Below, piece after piece: positions 55,703 to 64,000 of a stretch of 64,000 nucleotides of DNA. Both the position numbers and the translations under genes were made by a program. Each line of letters starts with the position of its first letter. Positions within the stretch are counted from its first letter, which is position 1. Below the pieces are notes generated by a model. The model saw nothing but the letters and a program-made list of their open reading frames with translations. It was not told where the DNA came from and ran no database searches. Source of the DNA: Aaosphaeria pasadenensis (taxonomy: Eukaryota; Ascomycota; Dothideomycetes; Pleosporales); assembly GCA_022813625.1 (NCBI GenBank), contig JAKLMB010000037.1:248001-312000 (forward strand). The letters are read 5' to 3'.

Positions 55703-57587
55703 ATGTCGCTTGTCTCCAAAGCCATTTGGGCTGCGTCTCCGACCACCACCCGCGGACAACCCACACCGCTCTCTTCCGACCCCAAGGGTGAGCGTATCGC
55801 ATACGCGTCCAACAAGTCCATCTTTCTGCGATCGATAGATGACCCTTCCCTGAGCAAACAATACACCCAGCATACCGCCCAAACAACGGTTGCTCGCTTC
55901 TCCCCCTCGGGCTTCTATGTGGCCAGCGGAGACGCCTCTGGTACCGTTCGAGTATGGGATGCCGTGGGCGAGGGCGCAACCAAGGGTGAGTTGCTACGGC
56001 GATCGTAGCCTTCCAACATTGCATAATGAATTTTACCAACGTTTAATAGGAGAATATCATATCATTGCAGGACGCATCAATGACCTTGCTTGGGATGGTG
56101 ACTCGCAACGCATCATCGCTGTAGGAGATGGGAAAGAGCGCTTTGGACACTGCATCACTGCCGATAGCGGTAACAGCGTTGGTGAAATATCGGGTCACTC
56201 CTCACAGATCAATACCGTCTCTATCCGTCAGCAACGACCTCTACGCGCAGCTACAGGCTCCGACGACACCAGTCTGGTTTTCTACCATGGGGCGCCGTTC
56301 AAGTTCAACACCAGTCTGAGGGGACAACATAATCGATTCGTCTTTGGCACTGCATTTGCGCCAGATGGTTCCGTATTTGCTAGTGTCGGTGCTGATAAGA
56401 AGATCTGGCTGTATGATGGCAGGACCGGCGAAGCGAAAGGACAGATCGGTGAAGGGGTCCACACGGGCAGTATCTTTGGAATATCATGGAATAAAGACTC
56501 AAAGCGCTTTGTCACCGCTAGTGCAGACCAAACAGTCCGTATTTGGGACCCCGAGGCAGGCAAAGCGATTCAGACATGGCGTATGGGCGACGAAGGCACG
56601 CCCAGCATACCCGACCAACAGGTGGGTGTTGTTTGGCCGACGGGTCGTAGCGATGGCTTGGTCATCAGTGTTGATCTAGAGGGAAATCTGAATTATTTGG
56701 TGGAAGGAAATGACAAACCTACGCGCGTCGTCCGTGGTCATCAGAAAAATATAACAGCTGCAGGGGTTTCTGGCTCAACCTTTTTCACAGGCAGCTACGA
56801 AGGTCGCGTCCTTGGATGGGACACTCTTGCTGGAGTAGCAGAGAAGATAGACGGCGACTCCCACACCAACTATGTCGCGGGCTTCACAGCTTCCGAGAAC
56901 AAGACCGAGCCCGAGGTTTTTAGTGTTGGCTGGGACGACACTCTGCGGTCTGTCTCAGTTCCAAACAAAATATTTACCGGAGCCGCCAGTTCGCTCAATT
57001 TCCAACCCAAAGGAATCGCTACAACATCAGGTCTCGTGCTTGTGGTATCATCGGATGCGATCGCAATCTACAAGGATGGATCGAAAGAAGGCTCCCTGTC
57101 AGTCAAGTATGCCCCTACGAGCATAGCCGCATCTGGATCTGTTGTGGCCGTAGGTGGTGACGACAAGCTGGTCCATATCTACACACTCTCGGGTACGGCC
57201 CTTGAAGAGACTGGTATTGAACTTCGACGAGCAACTTCTCCAATCTCTGCGCTCTCGTTCTCCGCTGGCGGTGATAAACTAGCGGTTGGTGCGACAAACG
57301 GGAAGATTTACGCTTTCGAAAACGCCGGCGAATGGAAACTCATCACGGACCGATGGAGCGCGCATACAGCAAGAATTACGTGTTTAGCATGGGACGATAG
57401 AGCAGAGCTTGCGGCGAGCGGTAGTTTGGACACCAATGTCATGGTGTGGAGTGTCAGCGATCCAGGCAAACGCATCAAGGCTCTGAACGCCCACAAAGAC
57501 GGTGTCAGTGGAGTCGCATGGCAGGCAGGCAGGGTCCTCTCCACAGGCGGAGATGCCAGTGTGAAAGTCTGGGACGTGGAGGGCTAG
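55703..57587 (+). CDS. AIP1: Actin-interacting protein 1, WD40 repeats
   Basis: Two exons, 55703-55985 and 56050-57587 (606 residues, the usual length); the 64-base intron is GTGAGT...ATAG in phase 1. Aip1 works with cofilin to disassemble and cap actin filaments, at cortical actin patches in fungi. The start MSLVSKAIWAASPTTTRGQP is the conserved family N terminus. WD40-type blades recur throughout: ASGDASGTVRVWD, RAATGSDDTSLVFYHG, FASVGADKKIWLYDGRTGE, FVTASADQTVRIWDPEAGK, and in the second propeller AVGGDDKLVHIYTLSG, LAASGSLDTNVMVWSV and STGGDASVKVWDVEG at the end. The two-propeller arrangement, length and N terminus together make the assignment firm. Confidence 0.93.
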
Positions 57588-58555
57588 TTGCCTCATTGTG
57601 ACCGACATGGTACTCCTTAGTCTGCATGAAAATGGTACATATTGGTGGATGCATTGCCAGAGCAGCTCGACCGAGAGGCGTCCTGCTTACAATTGTGTAG
57701 ATCCTTCTCCAGACAAGAACCATAATCGGTGCTAACACAGAGACTAAATCACCAAACATCGTGCTGATCGTCAGATCAAGAGGTCCCTGAATCCTGTTGT
57801 GATCGTGGTTGACGGGCTGCTAATCAAGTGCAATGAGCACCCCCTACATACTTGACTTTGGTTGTAAGAGGTATGTCGCTCTTGATCCTGTGGAGGCTTT
57901 TCTGCACTTTTATTTGAAGCAAGCAACATTGCTTACAAGCCCATGAACATTTTCATATCCCCAGTTTTCGAGTTCGGCTCATCTGCAGCCTAACCGGAGC
58001 ACATACCATCCAAACTTCACCCGCAATCGTATTCCCCAGAATGCTCCCTTTCAATTGGGTCCTGGAGCCGCGCCCGGCAAAACCACCCGTGATACACATA
58101 AGACGGAGTCTTAGCAAAGGCACTTCCGCTCCCGCCCAGATTCCGCCCAGTCCGCGCCTAGACTACTACGCACTACTACGTGCTTGTTGTTCTCCACTAT
58201 GATGTATGCTGAGGATCGAATCTTCGCTATTCGCAACGAAACAGAACAATCCTATTTCTTGGGACGTGATATAGTGATCATGAACACGATGTGTGGTTAC
58301 ATCTGCCAATGCATTGCACAGTTGTAAAACCCGCTCCGGGGGCAATTGGCGTGCTCTTGGAGGTATATTCGATGCTCCACCAGGAAGCTGTGGGTATGCG
58401 AAGGACGACTGATACTGGCTATTTATTTACAAGTCTTGCCATGCTTTTTCCATTTCAAGCTCACCTTGTTCTTCTCTGACTGCCTACATCCACCTAGATT
58501 AACCAGGTGGCTCTTGTTTCGATCTATTGTGATAGAAATTTCCCATAACTGCAGA
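57588..58555. other. Spacer
   Basis: 3' region of AIP1 and promoter of the MFS transporter. Short frames only; no gene is recognised. Confidence 0.5.
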
Positions 58556-60889
58556 ATGTCTCGGCAGGATGGTATTGACCCTCCACCAGGGTATGAGTCG
58601 AAGAACAACTCCTCACCAGGTAGCAGCAAAGATTCGATCAGAGATAACAATGCGCAACATAACGAACATGCTGGCGGCCGGCACGCTTCGGTGGCCAGTA
58701 GACACATCTCCAATGCCGCGCTGCTACGTAATCCCTTAGCGGGAATGACAGAGGAGGCTCTACTTGCTGATGTCGATGCATTCGTTGAAGAGAAGGGCCT
58801 TTCCGCGCATAGAGATGCATTTCGAAAAGGTGCATTGATCGCTAGAGTCGGTCAAAGGGAAGATGGGTTTGAGTACGTCACTCAACTCAGCGAAGACGAC
58901 AAGAAAGTGTTGAGGCATGAGATTGCACACCGTTGGAGTCAACCATTTATGTTGTACTTCCTTGTCGTCCTATGCGCCGGTTCAGCCATCGTTCAAGGAA
59001 TGGACCAGACTGCCGTCAATGGTGCGCAGGTAAGTCTTCATTTTGTGACTTATATACAAGACGTCATGGGTAGCATATATTCTGACGAATTGCATCAGTT
59101 ATACTACTTTGAAGAGTTTGGCATCGAGAACGAGTGGATGAAAGGCTTGCTCAACGGTGCACCATATCTGTGCTCCGCTGCCATTGGATGCTGGACCAAC
59201 GCACCACTGAACAAATTGTTTGGGCGTCGTGGTACTATTTTCATCTCTTGCTTCGTCTCTTTTGTTACTGGTTTCTGGATGGCCGCGGCTGATAGGTAAC
59301 GCTCTCTTTCCCCAAATATGCGTCCGCTTTCTAAGAGACTTTCAGCTGGTACAACTTGCTCATTGCCCGGTTTGCTCTTGGCCTAGCTGTTGGTGCTAAA
59401 TCCAGTACAACACCTGTCTATGCAGCCGAATCAGCCCCGAAAACTATTCGTGGAGCGCTGACAATGATGTGGCAAATGTGGACGGCTTTTGGTATCATGC
59501 TTGGGTTTGTCGTTTGCGTGGCTTTCGAAAACGTGGACTTCCTTGGTGAATACTCCCAGTGGAGGTGGATGCTTGCTAGCACTAGTATTCCTCCGTTACT
59601 GGTTATGCTTCAAGTCTACTTCTGTCCAGAAAGTCCAAGATGGTAAGAGTGGCTTGCTTCAGCCTGAAATCATGACTGACATTAATCAGGTACATGGAGA
59701 AGGGGAAATTTGACAAGGCCTTCCAAGCCCTCCAGCGTCTTCGTAAACATGAGATCCAGGCTGCTCGCGACATGTACTATGCATATAAGCTCCTCGAAGT
59801 CGAGCAATCTGAACGAGAGGGCAAGAATCTTTTTAAAGAATTCTTCACCGTGAGGCGCAATCGACGAGCTGCACAAAGCTCGTTCTTTGTCATGTTCATG
59901 CAGCAGGTAAGGTTTTAGGCGAGACTTCTGATTTACCTCGCTAACTAAACATTTCAGTTCTGCGGAGTCAATGTAATTGCTTATTACAGTAAGTTTTGAT
60001 TGCACTCTGCTCGTGTCTCAGATGTTGGTTCCTGAGTAAACTTTGAAAGACGTGAATTTATATCCACCAACAGGAGAACCTCGAGCATCACACAAGCAAG
60101 TCCCTCACAAGCGCATGAATGGCTACTGATTTATTTGAAGGCTCTTCCATCTTCGAAGAAGCAGGCTTCGATCGCTCCAATGCATTACTCGTCTCTTTAG
60201 GTACAGGCATAACCAATTGGCTCTTCGCCATCCCTGCAATCTATACGATCGACACATTTGGGCGCCGGAATCTTCTCCTCACAACATTCCCGCTCATGGG
60301 AATATGCTTGTTCTGGTGTGGCTTCAGCTTTTTCATTCCGAATATCCCGGATCCTGAGAACCCGGGTGAGACCAAGCCTTCGCAGGCACAAGTCGGCTCC
60401 GTCGCCGCAGCCATTTTCACATTCATGGCAGTCTACTCACCTGGCGAGGGTCCAGTACCCTTTACCTACTCAGCCGAAGCATTCCCCTTGTACATTCGAG
60501 ACATTGGTATGAGTTTTGCCACAGCTACCTGTTGGGGCTTCAACTTTATTCTGTCACTTACATGGCCGCCTCTTGTTCGAGCATTCACCCCACAGGGTGC
60601 ATTCGGATGGTATGCTGCTTGGAACTTTTTTGGGTGGGTATACGCATACTTCCTTTTGCCAGAAACGAAGAATCTTACGTTGGAGGAGCTGGATACGGTC
60701 TTCAATGTTGGCAACCGCCAACATGCTCAATACTATCGTCAGAAGCTGCCTTGGTATTTCCAGAAGTCAGTTCTACGGAAAGATGTTGCGCCTTTTGAGC
60801 CACTCTATCAATTGAGTGATGACATGGGGGGGCTCGGTGGCAATGAGCGCGCGCCTTTAGATGCAGAGAAAGGGCACACTGTCAAGTAA
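58556..60889 (+). CDS. MFS sugar/polyol transporter, myo-inositol-like
   Basis: Six exons, 58556-59029, 59099-59295, 59346-59642, 59690-59906, 59958-59988 and 60141-60889 (654 residues); all introns are GT-AG and the fifth exon is only 31 bases. Sugar-porter family members move hexoses, inositol or other polyols with protons across the plasma membrane. Features: a ~140-residue cytosolic N terminus (LLADVDAFVEEKGL, VLRHEIAHRWSQP), GRRGT after TM3, ARFALGLAVGAKSSTTPVYAAE, PESPRW closing the first half, FCGVNVIAYY-SSSIFEEAGF, DTFGRRNLL, and PETKNLTLEELD after TM12. The long N terminus, YAAESAP and GAKSST sequences resemble fungal inositol-type porters, but substrate cannot be read from sequence. 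The C-terminal tail is polar. Confidence 0.88.
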
Positions 60890-61258
60890 AAAGGAAGTGA
60901 GTTGGAATTCTAGGTATCTGGTGCAATCATATGCGGATAGCCAACAAGCGACTCGCTAATATTTTCATGGCAATAATGTGGGGGAACGCTTCTGCTGAAT
61001 CGCCATGTGCTCGTCACCTTAGCTTCCCCGCAAACCGCACCCCAGAATCAACAACAACATGTCTGCGGGGTATCAAGGCGAACATAGTTTGCCCATGCCT
61101 CGGTATACTTCATTCTTACATCTAGCATGGGGCATTCGACTCGAACCATGCAAGTACATATCCAAAATGTACATAAATATAATTGCTTAATTCGAATCTG
61201 TTCTGGGTTCGTTTGACTACTGTACTCCAGACTCCATCTGACGAATTTGTTGATCGAC
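60890..61258. other. Tandem spacer, MFS transporter / dehydrogenase
   Basis: 369 bases containing the transporter 3' region and the dehydrogenase promoter. Nothing else is seen. Confidence 0.5.
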
Positions 61259-62570
61259 ATGTCATCTTTCACAGCTCCCGAGCAGGCCACAAGGCCCATT
61301 GCACGTTTGGCACATCTTCCCATCGATGCACTCAAATTCGCATTGAATGAGCCAATTGTTACCGGTGGTCTTCTTTATCTTCTGACGCGAGGTCCGTCTC
61401 ATATTAGAGATAAACTACTACAGCCTTTGCAGCCGTATCTCTTATCAAAAAATCGGGATGCTAGGTTGAAGTCTCTGGTGGTCATTCTGCAAGCTCTTAC
61501 TGCACTTGGCCTTGCAAAACGTGTAAACAGAGCGTTGAACAGGCTAGCTCTGAACAATTGGACACTGGGTCGCCCCGGTACACCGTTTCGATTTGGTTCG
61601 ACAAAGGAAGAGGTGGTGCTCATCACCGGAGGTAGCTCTGGGTTTGGTTTCGAGATGGTCAAGCTCTTTGCAGAGAAGGCACGAGTGATCGTTCTGGACA
61701 TCAGTCCTTTACCAAGCGAGCTCTCAAGATGCAAGTGACTCGCTCACTTAATTGACAATTACTGACTGTCATTTCCAGTGTCCGACGTATTCTATTATGA
61801 ATGCGATGTTACCGATACTCCCGCAGTTGTATCCCTCTGCCATGAAATTCGGCGAAGTCACGGGAATCCTACTGTGTTGATCAATAACGCCGGAATTGGT
61901 ATTGGTAAGACCGTACTCGAGGTCAGTGGTATTCTATCAACTCCAAATCGCTTTTACCTTCAGTTAATGCTTCGATGTAGACTACCAACGAACAGTGTGA
62001 GAAACTGTTCAAAGTCAACTTGATCTCTCACTTCGTGTTGATCAGAGAATTTCTTCCAGGCATGCTTCAAAAGAAACGAGGCCACATTGTTACGATAGCA
62101 TCGATGGCTTCATTCGTCGCAGCTCCTGGCCTACTAGATTACTGTTGTTCGAAAGTGGGAGCATTGTATCTCAGTGATGGTGAATATAGCTTGAACACCG
62201 TTCTCACTGTATTGAACTAACATGCACAGGTATTCGGGCAGAGTGCTTGTCTCGTTATCCAGGTGGTGAAGGCATTTGTACAACAAGCGTTCATCCGTCC
62301 TGGCATACTACGGGCATTCTGAAGGGTGCGGAAAAGACGCTTAACAAACACGGTATCTACCCCGATCCACCCATCAACGTAGCAAGGGTAGTTTTTAATC
62401 AAGTCCTGGCTGGAAAGAGTGGGAGGATTCATGTTCCGGCTTCGGAAGAAGGAAAGGCTGGAGCCAGAAACTGGCCTCTCTGGGTTCAGGACATACTTAT
62501 GGGATATGTCTTCAAAAGAAAGGATAGCTTCGGCTTCGGGTCCAACGATGACTCCAAAATGATCAAGTAA
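61259..62570 (+). CDS. Short-chain dehydrogenase/reductase, membrane type
   Basis: Four exons, 61259-61730, 61779-61921, 61981-62179 and 62230-62570 (384 residues). The first intron uses a GC donor (T-GCAAGT...CCAG); the nearby GT would break the frame. The other introns are GT-AG. Classical SDRs oxidise or reduce alcohols and ketones with NAD(P). Features: an N-terminal hydrophobic segment (~28-45) and a second one (~70-85) suggesting ER or lipid-droplet attachment; cofactor motif VLITGGSSGFGFEM near 120; CDVTD; VLINNAGIG; catalytic Ser in IVTIASMASF; and YCCSK as the YxxxK site. The closest general group is the 17-beta-HSD11/retinol-dehydrogenase-like SDRs. Substrate is unknown. The neighbouring transporter does not define a pathway. 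Confidence 0.87.
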
Positions 62571-63136
62571 CCACAACAATTATCTAGACAGCGATTTTCC
62601 ATTAAAGCCCCGATTTTTCCTGACAACAGTCTATTGGTGAAACATTAATAAACGTTTTGCGAGAAAAGTTTTACGAGACAAGATGGTTCCCTTGAGATTT
62701 ATTCCACTCTGTCTTCTGTATTCATGTGGAGTCCGAATGTGGGCCTAATCCCTGATATTATAGATGATGCTGTGTATAACCCCGGAAGTGTGCGTTTCAT
62801 GTCATTAATTACGGATATTGCCAAGCCAATATCGAAGAGTCATGGGTTTAGCATCTTTCAAGAAGGTGAAGTATGAAACCCTGGCTTTCATCAATTTTAT
62901 TGGAGGATGAGACAAATCCGTGCTCAAAATTTCTCTAGAAACTCATGTATGCAGTAGTAACTAGACAGGGTTACAACCATCTTCATTAGACCTGATCTAT
63001 GCCGCTCCAACATTGTATAAGGCGAGGGCACCGCAACGAGTTCTCTCGAGCATCCAACATCGATTCTCTCTTGTCAAATTAAAAAGGTTTTCATTCACAC
63101 CAACTACCTACATTTTGAAACCGATCAAACCGTACC
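62571..63136. other. Spacer
   Basis: 566 AT-rich bases with no gene seen; the last ~100 bases are the leader of the secreted-protein gene. Confidence 0.5.
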
Positions 63137-63664
63137 ATGCGACTTCTCCTACTCACATTCCTGATTGCGTATGCTTCGACGGTTTCTGCTGCCATAACGT
63201 GGACACTTCAGAAAGCCTCGAACCCCACAGCCGACCAGAACGATGCGTATCAAAAGATAGAAGCAGCCATGAAGCTTGCAGTCGCTAGATATTCGAGATT
63301 CTCCGATGCCAACAAAGTTATACGCGTATACTATGCACCCGGCGTTCCGACAGCTGAAGCAAACTACAATGGGGATCTACGCTTTGGCTCAAATCGATCT
63401 TACATGACTGAGCGGACAGCTATGCATGAAATCTCGCATACGCTCGGTGTTGGACAGACTGCTGCATTTGATCGTAAATGTGCAGCAGGTGACTGGGCAA
63501 CTGCGCTTCCACTGCTCCGTTCGTTCGATGGACCTAGCGCGAAAATCAACTGTGGTGGTGGGCACTTCTGGCCCTATGGTTTGAATTACGACAATGAGTG
63601 GAGTGAGACGAACGCAGATCGTCATGTGAAAATGGTGGAGGCAATGCTAACTGATGGAATGTAA
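63137..63664 (+). CDS. Small secreted HExxH metalloprotease-like protein
   Basis: Single exon, 175 residues, ATG in a TACCATGC context. A signal peptide spans residues 1-18 (MRLLLLTFLIAYASTVSA). The zinc-binding helix reads TAMHEISHTLGVGQ: His97, Glu98 and His101 form HExxH, followed by a Gly. The third ligand is not obvious; His143 in GGGHFWPYGLNY is a candidate. Two cysteines (115 and 139) could form a disulfide. The whole protein is little more than a minimal catalytic domain. HFWPYGLNY-type endings next to HEISHTLGVG occur in secreted bacterial and fungal proteins, as far as I recall, often fused to carbohydrate-binding modules; here no extra module is present. Activity is plausible but unproven. 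Confidence 0.8.
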   Translation: MRLLLLTFLIAYASTVSAAITWTLQKASNPTADQNDAYQKIEAAMKLAVARYSRFSDANKVIRVYYAPGVPTAEANYNGDLRFGSNRSYMTERTAMHEISHTLGVGQTAAFDRKCAAGDWATALPLLRSFDGPSAKINCGGGHFWPYGLNYDNEWSETNADRHVKMVEAMLTDGM

Positions 63665-64000
63665 AACCTTGTTTTTAGAGGTCGATCATCTCCCGACCAC
63701 ACTCGAAGCATTCCCTTTGAGCCCCGAACAAAGATAAGACGATTGCAGATGTAGCACTATGAACGATGTACATAGTATCTTTTATCGCCTTGACATTTTA
63801 GATATCCAGAGCTTTGGATCCCCTCCTTAGCAATCGAAATCATCAGAATTCTGCTCGACACTAAGACCGTGCTCATTGTCTATAGGGGTGTTATATCTCA
63901 TTACACGCAAATCTTACCGCTCGTGGACGATTTGACCATCATGGCTTGTTTTCTCTGAATCAATACATATGTTCCTATGACCGGTGAGAAAAGGAGACTA
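63665..64000. other. 3' spacer to window end
   Basis: No gene is seen in the last 336 bases. The window simply ends here. Confidence 0.5.

Noticed and set aside
1..64000. CRISPR array, rRNA genes, LTRs or DNA transposons
   Set aside because: No regularly spaced direct repeats, rRNA-like sequence, terminal repeats or transposase/reverse-transcriptase frames were seen.

Overview
The window comes from a filamentous ascomycete nuclear chromosome (Pezizomycotina). The evidence is short GT-AG introns, mostly about 50-95 bases and often with a visible CTAAC/CTGAC-type branch point. Coding DNA is GC-rich and spacers are more AT-rich. A threonine tRNA gene carries a tiny intron, and the gene families (Rmt2, DUF4246, fungal PTR2, Are2, Mnr2-type CorA) are typical of these fungi. 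A Dothideomycete is my guess, not something the sequence proves. Genes sit on both strands without operons. I see no transposon, rRNA or CRISPR array, and no cluster of biosynthetic core enzymes.

Layout. 1-7.4 kb: Mediator subunit MED4, a PCI-domain protein (Thp1/CSN12/PCID2 type) and a flavin monooxygenase. 7.4-10.5 kb: no gene seen. 10.5-17.4 kb: an accessory-looking block with a Cys-rich single-pass surface protein, two tandem small secreted six-cysteine proteins and a single-pass SH3 protein. 17.4-20.4 kb: gene-poor, ending at the tRNA-Thr gene. 21-29 kb: RMT2, a dienelactone-hydrolase/SnoaL-like fusion, the sterol acyltransferase ARE2 and a seven-TM orphan. 31-39.4 kb: a TLS1/C9orf78-type splicing-related protein, a 77-residue membrane protein, a small conserved orphan, a lysophospholipid acyltransferase with a long repeat-bearing tail, and a basic low-complexity protein. 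40.9-50.3 kb: a CorA/Mnr2 magnesium transporter, a medium-chain reductase, a DUF4246 protein and a PTR2 peptide transporter. 50.9-57.6 kb: the 3' part of another single-pass protein, the CHL1 helicase and the WD40 protein AIP1. 58.5-63.7 kb: a sugar/polyol MFS transporter, a short-chain dehydrogenase and a small secreted HExxH metalloprotease-like protein.

Most genes are independent housekeeping functions: transcription (MED4), mRNA export or PCI complexes, splicing (TLS1-like), chromosome cohesion (CHL1), actin turnover (AIP1), lipid metabolism (ARE2, acyltransferase), and ion, peptide and sugar uptake. The best candidate for something undescribed is the pair of tandem secreted proteins at 12.8 and 14.2 kb. 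Their six cysteines have nearly identical spacing although the rest of the sequence has diverged, and both genes carry a matching two-block element 340-440 bases upstream. They lie between two membrane proteins with receptor-like architecture. Exon boundaries below were chosen by eye from splice consensus, reading-frame continuity and remembered family features; none has been tested with transcripts.
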